Position numbers and translations under genes: made by a program. Shown one piece after another: positions 41,909 through 51,255 of a stretch of DNA of 64,000 nt; the stretch's first letter is position 1; every line of letters begins with the position of its first letter. This DNA comes from Bryobacteraceae bacterium. Lineage in GTDB: Bacteria; Acidobacteriota; Terriglobia; Bryobacterales; Bryobacteraceae. The notes beneath the pieces were generated by a model. That model had not been told where the DNA came from, ran no database searches, and saw only the letters and a list, made by a program, of their open reading frames with translations. Location of the stretch: NCBI GenBank assembly GCA_025928545.1, contig JAICJH010000020.1:32910-96909 (forward strand). Reading direction: 5' to 3'.

Positions 41909-43087
41909 ATGACGAATCTACGAGCCGCGCGATGGGGCGTCGTTGCGGTCTTCGCGCTGGCCTCGACGTGGAATTATCTGGATCGCAACATCCTGGCGGC
42001 GGCCGCCCCGAGCGTGCGCGCCGAGTTCCACCTTACGAACGCCGAGTACGGCTGGGTGATTTCGGCATTCTCGCTGGCATATGCGCTGGCGTCGCCCGCT
42101 ACCGGATGGCTGCTGGATTTTCTGGGCGTTGAAATCGGGATTGCCTGGGCGGTGGCAATGTGGTCGTTTTCTTCCGTGCTGGGAGGAATCAGCCGGAGCT
42201 TTGGGCAACTGCTGGGGGCGCGGACGCTGCTGGGGGCATCGGAATCAGCCGGGGTGCCGGCAGCGGGCAAACTCAACGCGAGTTATCTGGAGCCGAAGAA
42301 TCGTGCGATCGGCGCCGCGATGACTCAGGTAGGTCTCAGCATCGCGGGGCTGGCCGCGCCGTGGCTGGTGGCGGCGATGCCGGGCTGGCGGCAACCATTT
42401 TTCGTGTGCGCGGCGCTCGGCCTGCTTTGGATTCCCGTTTTTCTGCTGGTGCGGCGGCGCGTGGCTCCGTTTGAAACGCAGCATCCGCAGCGGCAGAGCG
42501 ATGGGCTGCAACTGCTGAAGGATCGGCGGCTCCAGGTTCTCGTGATCGCGAATATGCTCTGGATGGGTAGTTATTCGCTCTGGACGAACTGGACGACGGC
42601 GTATCTGACCTATCAATTCCCCCTGACGGTCAAGTCGGTTGCTCCGTTTGCCTGGATACCTCCGGTGGCGGCGACGGTTGGGGCGTTTTTCGGCGGCTGG
42701 TTATCGAGGCAGGCGATTTTGCGCGGCAGGTCGCATGCGGACGCGCGGGTGTTCGCGGTGCTTGTCAGCGCGATCGGCTGTTTGTCGATACTGGCGCTGC
42801 CGTATTGCGGATCGCCGGTTACGGCGACGGCGCTCATTTCCGCGAGTTACTTCTGGGCTGTATCGGGGAGCGTCAACGTTTACACGATTCCTGTGGATAT
42901 CTGGGGCGGAGAGCGGGCAGGAACCGCGATTTCGGCTTTGGTTTTCGGTTACGGAATACTGCAAACCGGGATTTCGCCGCTGATTGGCTTCATCGTGGAT
43001 CACAAGGGGTACGCACCGGCCTGCTGGCTCGTAGGGGTGACTCCGCTGATGGCGTGGTGGCTGCTGCTGCGAAGACTGGAAGTGTAG
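41909..43087 (+). CDS. MFS transporter, ACS (anion:cation symporter)-like
   Basis: 392 residues from ATG at 41909; the frame is open further upstream into the opposite gene. Twelve membrane helices; first helix STWNYLDRNILAAAAPSVRAEF (YLDR as in the ACS family), loop motif GWLLDFLGVEIGIAWAVAM (with Asp but without the usual Arg series), LLGASESAGVPAAGKL in helix 4 and ISPLIGFIVDHKGYAPACW near the end. It probably moves an organic anion, possibly the same class as its divergent neighbour. Confidence 0.88.
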   Translation: MTNLRAARWGVVAVFALASTWNYLDRNILAAAAPSVRAEFHLTNAEYGWVISAFSLAYALASPATGWLLDFLGVEIGIAWAVAMWSFSSVLGGISRSFGQLLGARTLLGASESAGVPAAGKLNASYLEPKNRAIGAAMTQVGLSIAGLAAPWLVAAMPGWRQPFFVCAALGLLWIPVFLLVRRRVAPFETQHPQRQSDGLQLLKDRRLQVLVIANMLWMGSYSLWTNWTTAYLTYQFPLTVKSVAPFAWIPPVAATVGAFFGGWLSRQAILRGRSHADARVFAVLVSAIGCLSILALPYCGSPVTATALISASYFWAVSGSVNVYTIPVDIWGGERAGTAISALVFGYGILQTGISPLIGFIVDHKGYAPACWLVGVTPLMAWWLLLRRLEV

Positions 43088-43135
43088 TTTTTTTATCAAC
43101 GCTTTTGCCCCCGCGACCGTTTACTATTCAGAAGA

Positions 43136-43660
43136 ATGCAGGAAGCGGCTCTGATGCTGGAAATTCCGCGCGAGGCGAGCAATCCCTTCGACCAGATTGT
43201 TCACGAACGCGAAACGCGGGTTCTGCGGGCGGCTTATCGCATTCTTGGCAATTGGGCCGATGCGGAGGACGTCGCGCAGGAGGTTTTTCTGCGTCTGCAC
43301 CGGCATGGGCTGGCATTCGCCAACGATGCCGCTTTCGGTTCGTGGCTGTACCGGGTGACGGTAAATCTTTGTCTGGACCGCACGCGCGCGGCGCGGCCAT
43401 CGGTCGAATTGACGGAACTGCGATCGGCGGAGCTTTCGGCTGAAAGAGTTGTAATCCGCGAGCAGGAAAAGCAGCAACTGATGGCGGCGCTGGCAACCTT
43501 GCCGCCGCGGGAACGCGCCGCGGTCGTGCTGCGGGAAATCGAAGGGTTAACGACTGCGGAAGTGGCCGCGGTGATGGGATCGGCTGAAGTTACGGTGCGG
43601 AGCCAGGTGGCAAAAGCAATTTCCAGGCTGCGGGGCATGTTGAACCGGGAGGCGAGATGA
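43136..43660 (+). CDS. ECF-type RNA polymerase sigma factor
   Basis: 174 residues. Region 2 is at about 18-85 (ETRVLRAAYRILGNWADAED then VAQEVFLRLHRHG, with FGSWLYRVTVNLCLDRTRA). Region 4 occupies about 118-170 (ATLPPRERAAVVLREIEGL then TTAEVAAVMGSAEVTVRSQV, the helix-turn-helix). There is no region 3, as expected for an extracytoplasmic-function sigma factor. Its stop overlaps the start of the next gene by four bases (ATGA), which is the usual sigma/anti-sigma coupling. Confidence 0.93.
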   Translation: MQEAALMLEIPREASNPFDQIVHERETRVLRAAYRILGNWADAEDVAQEVFLRLHRHGLAFANDAAFGSWLYRVTVNLCLDRTRAARPSVELTELRSAELSAERVVIREQEKQQLMAALATLPPRERAAVVLREIEGLTTAEVAAVMGSAEVTVRSQVAKAISRLRGMLNREAR

Positions 43661-44085
43661 CAGAAGATCGGATTCGCGAACTGTTCCGCGAAATGCGCGA
43701 TGAACCTGTTCCGGCCGACTCGCGGGCGCGGGTTCGGCTGGCGGTGGCTGAACGGGCGGCACGTTGGCCCGAGAGGTGGCTCAGGCATTGGAAGATCGCG
43801 ACAGCTGTGCTGGTTCCCGTTTGTCTGTTGCTGATTGCGCTATTAGCGAGGCAGCCGGCGCAGGTTCGCGTGAAGCCAGTGAGTGCGCCCGCAGCACCGA
43901 GCATTGCCGCTGTGGAGACGCCCCCGGTTTTCGCTCCTCCGGTGGCTCCTCCAATTCGCCGACGGGCCGCGAAAGCTGTGAGGCGGGTAGTCGCGGGGCG
44001 GCGCAAAGTTCTTGAAGATTCAGCGACGGTGATCCGACTTGAGACGAACGATCCGGATATCGTCATTCTGTTCGTCGGCAGTTAG
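43657..44085 (+). CDS. Putative membrane anti-sigma-like protein
   Basis: 142 residues. A cytoplasmic N-terminus (about 1-42, RIRELFREMRDEPVPADSRA) precedes one membrane helix (about 47-66, IATAVLVPVCLLLIALLARQ) and a Pro/Ala-rich periplasmic part ending in IRLETNDPDIVILFVGS. This topology and the coupling to the sigma gene suggest an anti-sigma factor, although the zinc-binding His-xxx-Cys-xx-Cys motif of the ZAS type is absent. The C-terminal TNDPDIVILF piece occurs in other acidobacterial membrane proteins next to sigma genes. Confidence 0.6.
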   Translation: MTEDRIRELFREMRDEPVPADSRARVRLAVAERAARWPERWLRHWKIATAVLVPVCLLLIALLARQPAQVRVKPVSAPAAPSIAAVETPPVFAPPVAPPIRRRAAKAVRRVVAGRRKVLEDSATVIRLETNDPDIVILFVGS

Positions 44086-44118
44086 GTGGTTCGGGTAAGT
44101 TTTGAAAGGACGATTTGT

Positions 44119-44955
44119 ATGCGTTTAACGGCGATATTGATTGCGGCTGCGCTGGCAGCGATTCCCGCGGCGGGACAAAATTCGGCATCGGAGGCGAAGC
44201 CCCAACCGGCGCTGGTGGATCAGAATCCGCTGGAGGCCGAGATCATCCACGTCAAAACACTGACCGGCGATTCCTTCGATCGGCTGGTTAAACTACTTTC
44301 CGTTTTTCAGGCGCGGCTTCAGTCCGACCAGCAACTGCGGACGATCATTGTCTACGCACCCAAAGACGTCGTGGCGCAGATGCGGCGGGTTGTGGCTGAG
44401 CTGGATACGCCGGGGAGCGAGGCCGCTATTGGCAGAAATATCGAGATGACGCTGACGTTTTTGCGAGCGTCATCGAAAGCTCCGACCACGCCAAGAACGC
44501 TGCCGGACGATATTGAGCCGGTGGCAAAGCAATTGAGAGCAACCACGCAGTATAAGGACATTCAGCTTTGGGACGTCATGCCGATGCGTCTCCAGGAAGG
44601 CAAGCAAACCACCTCGGAAGTGAGCCTGCCCGCTCTCGATTCCGGCGCGTCCTCAGTTCCCCTGAGCCAGTACACGTTGCTCAGTCTCGGGATTGAGCCC
44701 GATTCGGCAACGCGGAAAGACCGCGGCTGGTCAGTGCGATTCAAGACGATGAGCCTTAGCTTCCGGATTCCGGTGCTCACCGGGGTCAGCAACGGGCCTG
44801 ACGGTAAGAGCATTCCCCAGTTCTCTTTCCAAAATCTCGGACTGAAAACAGCGGGAGATTTTCTGGAGGGACAGAAGACCGTCCTCGGTAAGGTTTCTGG
44901 GGGTGAAACCGATGGTGCGATTTTTGTTGTAGTGTCATTGAAAGTGCTGGATTGA
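44119..44955 (+). CDS. Exported protein with secretin-N-like domain
   Basis: 278 residues from ATG at 44119, where the signal peptide MRLTAILIAAALAAIPAAGQ starts. The region about 45-110 (AEIIHVKTLTGDSFDRLVKL, then RTIIVYAPKDVVAQMRRVVAELDTP) has the pattern of the short N-domains of secretins: a conserved val-rich strand with the PxDVxxQxxxxxxELD end. The C-terminal part has no recognised domain. It is the third gene of the sigma/anti-sigma unit and could be the regulated target or a sensor; that is inference. Confidence 0.65.
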   Translation: MRLTAILIAAALAAIPAAGQNSASEAKPQPALVDQNPLEAEIIHVKTLTGDSFDRLVKLLSVFQARLQSDQQLRTIIVYAPKDVVAQMRRVVAELDTPGSEAAIGRNIEMTLTFLRASSKAPTTPRTLPDDIEPVAKQLRATTQYKDIQLWDVMPMRLQEGKQTTSEVSLPALDSGASSVPLSQYTLLSLGIEPDSATRKDRGWSVRFKTMSLSFRIPVLTGVSNGPDGKSIPQFSFQNLGLKTAGDFLEGQKTVLGKVSGGETDGAIFVVVSLKVLD

Positions 44956-44990
44956 CGGGCTTGGGGTAGACCAGGTCGGGCGGGGAGTCA

Positions 44991-45794
44991 GTGGCGTTAA
45001 TCGCGGTTGCGACCTTAGCCGCGTTATCGCCCAGTGTTTGTTACGCCGATATAAACCAAATCGGCCTGCTATACCGTGACATCCTGGCACAGCAGGGTAG
45101 CAATTCGCCTGACGTGGGAAATCTGACGGCTTTAAGTGATACGGCCCTACGCGAGGCGCGGCCTGAAGAGATTGAGGCTGTTCTTCCGATCGCGATGAAG
45201 TGCCTCGACTCTCCTAACGCCGCCGTTCGCAAGGCGGGCATGCAACTCCCATTTCTTATCGTTCTGACTCGGGGCGACAACGCAACGCTGCTTGCTTCTT
45301 ATGTCAGGAAAATTGCTTTCTTTCTGGACGATCCTGACGTTGGAATAAAGAATTCCGCGATTACGATACTTTCGTCTGGAAACCCTACTCCCTCGCCGCA
45401 GGCGCTTCAGTACCTGAAGGCCCACCTGGGAAATCGCCAAAACACCAGTTATCAGTTCACGATGATCGCGGCTGCCCTCATGATTCCGAATCCTCAGGAC
45501 GCGAAAATCGTCAGTGAGGTGCTTGCCGCGTGGCGGGACAGGCCAGACCATGAGTCACTAACGGGAGGGATGGTAGAGACTCTCGGTCAGGCGAAGGTCA
45601 CCACGTCCGACGCCCTCGACCTAATAAGATCCGAACTCGGCAGCGAGAAGGATTATGCCCGGGTGACTGCGCTCGAAGCGGTTAGGAAAATGCCAAAGAG
45701 CGTACGCGATGGATTTGACGCGGAACTTAGAAAGCTCCTGGCAGACCCATCGGTGGATGTCCGCCACGCCGCCGAGGAAGTTCTGAAGCAGTAA
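44991..45794 (+). CDS. Exported HEAT-repeat-like protein
   Basis: 267 residues starting at GTG 44991. A signal peptide (about 1-19, ending SVCYAD) precedes helical repeats: [37 protein letters not shown] and, at the C-terminus, [18 protein letters not shown]. These alternate Asp-Pro/helix patterns are typical of HEAT-like repeats. The codon and base composition appears less GC-rich than in the neighbours, by eye. Function unknown, probably protein binding in the periplasm. Confidence 0.7.
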   Translation: MALIAVATLAALSPSVCYADINQIGLLYRDILAQQGSNSPDVGNLTALSDTALREARPEEIEAVLPIAMKCLDSPNAAVRKAGMQLPFLIVLTRGDNATLLASYVRKIAFFLDDPDVGIKNSAITILSSGNPTPSPQALQYLKAHLGNRQNTSYQFTMIAAALMIPNPQDAKIVSEVLAAWRDRPDHESLTGGMVETLGQAKVTTSDALDLIRSELGSEKDYARVTALEAVRKMPKSVRDGFDAELRKLLADPSVDVRHAAEEVLKQ

Positions 45795-45928
45795 CTTGCC
45801 TGGTTTGCGGCAGTTCACCGGCACTTCGCTGTGGGAATCAGCCAGATCGTCACGTTCGCGAGGCTCGTCGGAGTGTCGGCGGAGTGACGCTTCCTGATAA
45901 AATCGAAGTTTCCCCTTCAGGAGGCCGA

Positions 45929-47167
45929 ATGGCAGAGATTTCCCGGCGCAAGTCGGTCGCGGTGAATGTTGGTGGTGTGAAGGTTGGCGGGTCGAATCCG
46001 ATCGTTGTGCAGTCCATGACGAATACGGATACGGCCGATGTGCAATCCACCGTTAACCAGGCAATGGCGCTGGCTCGGGCCGGCTCAGAGCTGGTGCGCG
46101 TCACCGTCAATACGGAAGCCGCCGCTGCCGCCGTTCCGAAGATCGTCGACACGCTGAACATGTTCGGCGTGCGCGTGCCGATCATCGGGGATTTTCACTA
46201 TAACGGCCATCTGCTGCTGAAGAAATATCCGGAATGCGCGCGCGCGCTCGCCAAGTATCGTATTAATCCAGGCAACGTCAATATCGGCAAGAAGCACGAC
46301 GATAATTTCCGCACGATGATCGAGGCGGCGACTGAGTACGGCAAGCCGGTGCGGATCGGCGTGAACTGGGGTTCGCTCGATGGCGCGCTGCTGACGCGCA
46401 TGATGGACGAGAATAATCGACTGGCCGAGCCGAAAGACGCTCGCGAAGTCACGCTCGAAGCCATTGTGGTGAGCGCCATCCGGTCGGCGGAAGCGGCCGA
46501 AAGCTACGGGCTGCCGAAAGACCGGATCATTCTGAGCGCGAAAGTCAGCGCGGTGCAGGATCTGGTGGATGTGTACCGCTCGATGGCGGTGCGCGGCGAT
46601 TATGCTTTGCACCTGGGTCTGACTGAAGCCGGGCTGGGCGCGAAGGGAATCGTCGCAACCACGGCTGCGTTGTCGATCCTGTTGCAGGAAGGGATCGGCG
46701 ACACGATTCGCGCATCGCTCACGCCGCTGCCGGACGGCGACCGCACGGAAGAAGTCATTGTGAGCCAGCAGATTCTGCAATCGCTGGGTATCCGCAGTTT
46801 TACTCCGCAGGTAACGGCGTGTCCCGGTTGCGGCCGCACGACCAGCACGTTTTTCCAGGACATGGCGGACCAGATCCAAACCTATCTGCGCGAGAGCATG
46901 CCGGGCTGGAAGACGCGATATACGGGCGTGGAAACGATGAAGGTTGCAGTCATGGGATGCATCGTGAACGGGCCGGGCGAATCGAAGCACGCCAATATCG
47001 GGATCTCGCTGCCGGGAACGTTTGAAGAGCCGGTGGCGCCGGTCTATGTGGATGGCAGGCTTTCGGTCACGCTGCGAGGGGACGCAATTGTGGCGGAGTT
47101 TATCGCTATCCTGAACAAGTACGTCGATTCGCACTACGCGGCAGTTGAAGAGCCGGTCACGGTTTAA
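45929..47167 (+). CDS. ispG: 4-hydroxy-3-methylbut-2-enyl diphosphate synthase
   Basis: 412 residues from ATG at 45929, which is preceded by AGGAGG at 45919-45924; this ribosome-binding site decides against the longer start at 45884. Blocks: [57 protein letters not shown] and [16 protein letters not shown], the latter two holding the cysteines of the [4Fe-4S] cluster. It makes HMBPP in the MEP isoprenoid pathway. A DUF2203 gene follows after 8 bases. Confidence 0.97.
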   Translation: MAEISRRKSVAVNVGGVKVGGSNPIVVQSMTNTDTADVQSTVNQAMALARAGSELVRVTVNTEAAAAAVPKIVDTLNMFGVRVPIIGDFHYNGHLLLKKYPECARALAKYRINPGNVNIGKKHDDNFRTMIEAATEYGKPVRIGVNWGSLDGALLTRMMDENNRLAEPKDAREVTLEAIVVSAIRSAEAAESYGLPKDRIILSAKVSAVQDLVDVYRSMAVRGDYALHLGLTEAGLGAKGIVATTAALSILLQEGIGDTIRASLTPLPDGDRTEEVIVSQQILQSLGIRSFTPQVTACPGCGRTTSTFFQDMADQIQTYLRESMPGWKTRYTGVETMKVAVMGCIVNGPGESKHANIGISLPGTFEEPVAPVYVDGRLSVTLRGDAIVAEFIAILNKYVDSHYAAVEEPVTV

Positions 47168-47175
47168 TCCGGAAA

Positions 47176-47613
47176 ATGCCTCGATATTTCACGCTCCGGG
47201 AAGCTCGCGCGGCGCTGCCCGCGGTGAGCCGAGATGTGCGCGAGGCCGTGCATGCGAAAGGCCGCTATCAGGAGGCCGACAGCGCGCTACAGGCTCTGAG
47301 CCAACGAATTCTGATGCGGGGCGGCGTTATGGTGGACACGGCTGCCGCCGAAGCGCTGAAGGCCCAGCGCGACTCGGGCGCGCAGACGCTGAAGAATACG
47401 CTGGGGCGAATTGAAGACCTGGGAATTCTGATTAAAGATCTGGATGTGGGGCTGATCGATTTCCCGACGTTGTATCGCGGGCAGGAAGTTTATTTATGCT
47501 GGCGCATGGATGAAGCGGATATCGATTTCTGGCATGGAACGCAGGAAGGTTTTGCGGGGCGGAAGCTGATTGACAGTGAGTTCCTGTCGCATCATTCCGG
47601 GGATGCCGGCTAG
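47176..47613 (+). CDS. DUF2203 family protein
   Basis: 145 residues. The start RYFTLREARAALPAVSRDVR and the end GIDFPTL/GQEVYLCWRMDEADIDFWHG-type sequence are typical of DUF2203 (LFTLEEANALLP; V.LCWRLGE..I.FWH). Function unknown. It follows ispG by 8 bases and may be cotranscribed with it. Confidence 0.88.
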   Translation: MPRYFTLREARAALPAVSRDVREAVHAKGRYQEADSALQALSQRILMRGGVMVDTAAAEALKAQRDSGAQTLKNTLGRIEDLGILIKDLDVGLIDFPTLYRGQEVYLCWRMDEADIDFWHGTQEGFAGRKLIDSEFLSHHSGDAG

Positions 47614-47639
47614 TCCCGTCGCGGCATGAGTGCGGCAAA

Positions 47640-48212
47640 TCAGTGGCGGGAGATGAATTCTTTGTAGGCGTTCTCGCCCATGCGGCTCAGAAAGCCTAAT
47701 CCGGCGCGGATGAGCGCCTGATTGACTGTGGCCTGGCTATCGGGCATCCACGCATTGTAGAGAAAGCTGCTGCCTGGAATTGCGATGAAGCGGGCGTAGG
47801 CAGGCATCGTACCGCCATCTTTCGTCCGGGCCAGAAACGTCATTGCAATGACATGGCCGACGCGGCTTTTGAATGGCTGTCCGTTGGTGCGTTCGTAGCG
47901 GGGATCTTCTCCCCACATGGCGCTGAAGCCGGCTTCCATCGAGCTCTTGACGCCATAGTTCGCAGTGACCATGCCGGTTCGTTTGGCGAAGCCACTCCAG
48001 TGTGGTCCGTATTCCTTCGGTGAGTTCGCCGCTGTGCCGATGGCGCCGAGCGCGACATTTTCGAGAAGCCCGCCCACATCCAGATTCTCCGTGACAAGCC
48101 AATGCGTTCGCAGCGAAGCGTTGATGGGTTGAAGCGGAGTGGCAGGAGTCTGGGCAAAGACAGGCGACCCGAAGGCCAGCAGACAAAGGGTGCTCCAGGT
48201 GCGGGCAGACAT
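47640..48212 (-). CDS. Exported hypothetical protein
   Basis: 190 residues from ATG at 48212. The frame is open much further upstream but only this part is protein-like: the signal peptide MSARTWSTLCLLAFGSPVFA begins here. The body includes LRTHWLVTENLDVGGLL, YGPHWSGFAKRTGMVTANYG and GFSAMWGEDPRYERTNG, a segment shared by several acidobacterial exported proteins. No domain known to me. It is divergent from the esterase-like gene, with 48 bases between them. Confidence 0.75.
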   Translation of the reverse strand: MSARTWSTLCLLAFGSPVFAQTPATPLQPINASLRTHWLVTENLDVGGLLENVALGAIGTAANSPKEYGPHWSGFAKRTGMVTANYGVKSSMEAGFSAMWGEDPRYERTNGQPFKSRVGHVIAMTFLARTKDGGTMPAYARFIAIPGSSFLYNAWMPDSQATVNQALIRAGLGFLSRMGENAYKEFISRH

Positions 48213-48260
48213 GAATTCTCCAATGGTAGCGCGTTCGGAAGGTGTGATAATGTCTCCTCT

Positions 48261-50231
48261 ATGAAATGGTCCGCAGTCATCGGTTTGGCATGGTTCGCGT
48301 GCATTGGGAACGCGCAGCCGCTGCATCTGATTCCGCCGGCGGGGATTGCGGTAGCGGACGCGGATCAGAAGGCGCTGCGCGCATCGCTGACGCGGCTGGC
48401 CGGGCGGATCGACGCGCTGAAGGGAAATCCGCATGTGGCCGATGTGCAGATTTTCGAAAAAGCAGTGCGGTATGCGCTCGATGGAAATGAATTCTTCACG
48501 CAGGAAGAAGTGTTTCGCGGGAAAGAATTGCTGCGCCTCGGGCTGGAACGTGCGGATCAGCTTTCTCGCGGCGACGCTCCGTGGACGCGCGCGACAGGCC
48601 TGGTGGTGCGAGGGTATGTTTCGAAGATCGATGGCAGCGTGCAGCCATACGGGCTGGTGGTGCCGCCTACGTTCGGGCCGGACAAGCCGCACCGGTGGCG
48701 CATCGACACGTGGTTTCACGGGCGCAGCGAAAATCTGAGCGAAGTGAATTTTCTGTGGGACAGGCTGTTCAATCCCGGGCAGTTTCAGCCGCCGGATACG
48801 ATCGTGGTCCATCTGTATGGGCGCTTCTGCAACGGGAGTGTGTTCGCGGGTGAAGTGGATCTCTTCGAGACGCTGGACGATGTGAAGAAAAACTTTCGGG
48901 TGGACGACAACCGTGTGCTCATTCGCGGCTTCAGTATGGGCGGGGCGTCGGCGTGGCACATCGGGGCGCACTACGGGACCGATTTCGCGGCAGTTGCGCC
49001 CGGCGCCGGTTATGCGGAGACGATGGAATTCACGGGACAAACCAGGCGCGGGATTCAGTTGACATGGTTCGAAGACAAACTACAGCATCTGACGAACGCC
49101 ACCGATTACGCGGCTAATTTCTTCAACGTTCCGGTGATTGCGTATAACGGCGATATGGACGCGCAGAAGCAGGCGGCGGACATCATGGCAAAGAACATGG
49201 ACGCCGAGGGGCTGACGTTGTCGCGGGTGATTGGGAAAAATATCGGCCACGCTTACACGCCCGCGGCGATTACGCAGATCAACGGGATGATCGACGCCAT
49301 TGCGCAGAAAGGCCGCGATCAGTGGCCTCGCGAAGTGCGCTTCACGACATGGACGCTGAAATATAACTGGATGCGCTGGGTTGTAGTGGACGGACTGGAA
49401 AAGCACTGGGATCGCGCGCGCGTGGAAGCGACAGTGGAGGGCGATCACACGATTCAGGCGAAGACTTCGAACGTCTCGGCTGTCAGTTTTGAATTTGGCA
49501 CCGGCGCGCGAGTGCTGCATCCGGCGACGAAAGTGACCGTGGTGCTGGATGGGCAGACGCTGACCGCGGGCGGGCCGTTGACGGACGGATCATGGACAGG
49601 GCATTTTCGCAAGACCGGCACGAAGTGGGCAATCGCAGACGACGATTCGAAGACATTACGCAAGCGGCATGATTTGCAGGGGCCGATTGACGATGCGTTC
49701 TTCGATAGTTTTCTGATGGTGCGGCCGACCGGGACGCCGATGAATGAAATGGTGGGGAACTGGACGCGATCCGAACAGGAACACGCGATCAAGATGTGGC
49801 GGACGCAGATGCGGGGCGATGCGCCGGTGAAGGATGACACGGCGGTGACGGATGCGGACATTGCCGGGAGCAATCTGGTGCTGTGGGGCGATCCGCGAAG
49901 TAATAAGGTGCTGGCGCGGATTGCGGATAAGCTGCCGGTGCAATGGACTGCCGACGCGATTACGCTGGGGACGCGGAAATTTGCTTCGGCAAGCAATGCG
50001 CCAGTGATGATTTATCCGAATCCGCTGAATCCGAAAAAATATGTGGTGATCAACAGCGGCATGACGATGCGCGAATATGCGGAGTCAAATAATGCGCTAC
50101 AGGTGGCTTATTTGCCGGATTACGCGGTGGTGGATTTGACTACGGCTCCGGATGCGCGCTGGCCTGGGAAGATTGTGGTGGCTGGATTTTTTGGGGAAGG
50201 CTGGCAGCTTCTGGCTAACGATGGACAGTAG
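48261..50231 (+). CDS. Exported alpha/beta-hydrolase (prolyl oligopeptidase/esterase-like)
   Basis: 656 residues from ATG at 48261, preceding the signal peptide MKWSAVIGLAWFACIGNAQ. An N-terminal helical part (about 30-115) is followed by the hydrolase core. The nucleophile is S225 in RGFSMGGASAWHIG (GxSxGG), and H330 in KNIGHAYTPAA is a good candidate for the catalytic His. The C-terminal 280 residues are beta-rich (VEATVEGDHTIQAKTSNVS) and end in an SPG-free alpha/beta segment. It is probably a periplasmic esterase or peptidase. A dispersed repeat lies just after the stop. Confidence 0.85.
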   Translation: MKWSAVIGLAWFACIGNAQPLHLIPPAGIAVADADQKALRASLTRLAGRIDALKGNPHVADVQIFEKAVRYALDGNEFFTQEEVFRGKELLRLGLERADQLSRGDAPWTRATGLVVRGYVSKIDGSVQPYGLVVPPTFGPDKPHRWRIDTWFHGRSENLSEVNFLWDRLFNPGQFQPPDTIVVHLYGRFCNGSVFAGEVDLFETLDDVKKNFRVDDNRVLIRGFSMGGASAWHIGAHYGTDFAAVAPGAGYAETMEFTGQTRRGIQLTWFEDKLQHLTNATDYAANFFNVPVIAYNGDMDAQKQAADIMAKNMDAEGLTLSRVIGKNIGHAYTPAAITQINGMIDAIAQKGRDQWPREVRFTTWTLKYNWMRWVVVDGLEKHWDRARVEATVEGDHTIQAKTSNVSAVSFEFGTGARVLHPATKVTVVLDGQTLTAGGPLTDGSWTGHFRKTGTKWAIADDDSKTLRKRHDLQGPIDDAFFDSFLMVRPTGTPMNEMVGNWTRSEQEHAIKMWRTQMRGDAPVKDDTAVTDADIAGSNLVLWGDPRSNKVLARIADKLPVQWTADAITLGTRKFASASNAPVMIYPNPLNPKKYVVINSGMTMREYAESNNALQVAYLPDYAVVDLTTAPDARWPGKIVVAGFFGEGWQLLANDGQ

Positions 50232-50239
50232 ATGGGGGA

Positions 50240-50280
50240 AAACCAAAATAGCCGCCGATTCACGCCGATTCACGCCGATA
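50240..50280 (-). repeat. Dispersed intergenic repeat, copy 3
   Basis: On the minus strand: TATCGGCGTGAATCGGCG, TGAATCGGCGGCTATTTT, then GGTTTTCCCC. The three units are CGGCGTGAAT, CGGCGTGAAT and CGGCGGCTAT. It begins 8 bases after the stop of the hydrolase. Confidence 0.85.
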
Positions 50281-50335
50281 AGATCTTTGTGTTCAGGCCC
50301 CTTTTGAGCGCGATATTTGCTTTAGACACATAGAA

Positions 50336-50720
50336 ATGGATGTGGCGCAGGAATTGTTCGATCGCGAAAAATTCGCCGATGCGCAGAAAAGCTTCGCGGA
50401 TGTGCGGACTGAAATCGACGAGACGCTGAAGCGCATCGCGGTCGCCACATTTCCGAAGAACGGCTCCCTTGAGATTGACGGGGTCAGGGTCTCGATATGT
50501 ATCAGAAGGCGGCGGATGTGTTGGCTGCGAATAGGACTCAACTGGACGACGCCACGTTCGAGTTTTTTGCGACGCGATCGAGCAACGGGCTGACGCAGGC
50601 ATCGACGGCGTACTGGGCGCAGGAATTCCGTCGTTTGAAGGACAAGTACAACAAGACTACCGAGGGCGGCATGACCCCGGAAGAGATCCGGCGAACAATT
50701 CAGTCGGGCGAGGCTAAAAT
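50336..50720 (+). pseudogene. Frameshifted hypothetical gene
   Basis: Two frames join into one plausible protein. From ATG 50336: MDVAQELFDREKFADAQKSF, ADVRTEIDETLKRIAVATFP, KNGSLEIDGVR. From about 50497 in another frame: MYQKAADVLAANRTQLDDAT, FEFFATRSSNGLTQASTAYW, AQEFRRLKDKYNKTTEGGMT, PEEIRRTIQSGEA. A base lost or gained near 50490 would explain the break. The protein is charged and helical, about 125 residues, with no known domain. Start and end are estimates. Confidence 0.6.
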
Positions 50721-50727
50721 TCACCAC

Positions 50728-51159
50728 TCAATTATTTACTGTGATGATGCGGACGTCGTATGCCTCGCATGTCCTCTCACGGCAAATGCCTGCTATCCAA
50801 ACCTCACCGTTGCCGATCATCACACCTTTGTAATTTGCGAATAAGGTTTCGAATCTCTGGCTCGAGACTGCCCGCACAACACGATCGTTAAAGATCCGGT
50901 CGTAGTTTTGACGGCACGCCGCCGCTGTTCGTACAGATCCGGGAACTCTTGTTCGGAGTGGATAGCCCACCATTGCGCAGATGACTCTAGAATCGTGGCG
51001 TGCGATGCCTGTCTGCAGGTTGCTGAGAAAGCTTCGAACTTCCCCGGGCTCGAGACCGGCGACGGCAATACGCGATTCTACAGATTGCTCTTGCGGGTAA
51101 AGGCATGCATTCCAGAGAAAGAAGGCGGGGAGCAGCCAGCGCGATGAATTACGGAACAT
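50728..51159 (-). CDS. Small exported hypothetical protein
   Basis: 143 residues. Signal peptide region MFRNSSRWLLPAFFLWNACL, then a mixed alpha/beta domain with SFLSNLQTGIARHDSRVICA, YDRIFNDRVVRAVSSQRFET, NGEVWIAGICRERTCEAYDV. Cysteines at about 61, 82, 126 and 131 could form disulfides in the periplasm. The domain is not one I can name. It is in a gene-poor, lower-GC stretch (by eye) with a broken gene beside it. Confidence 0.65.
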   Translation of the reverse strand: MFRNSSRWLLPAFFLWNACLYPQEQSVESRIAVAGLEPGEVRSFLSNLQTGIARHDSRVICAMVGYPLRTRVPGSVRTAAACRQNYDRIFNDRVVRAVSSQRFETLFANYKGVMIGNGEVWIAGICRERTCEAYDVRIITVNN

Positions 51160-51255
51160 CTCATGGCTATTTTGCCATTGCGGGTGCCGGGCGTGTCCGA
51201 TCAGCGAGCTTGCCCGCGTATGCGAGCCGCAGCACCTTACTAATGAAGCAAGGTT

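Noticed and set aside
46085..47134. 349-codon minus-strand frame opposite IspG
   Set aside because: IspG is unmistakable and has a ribosome-binding site; the antisense frame is a shadow.
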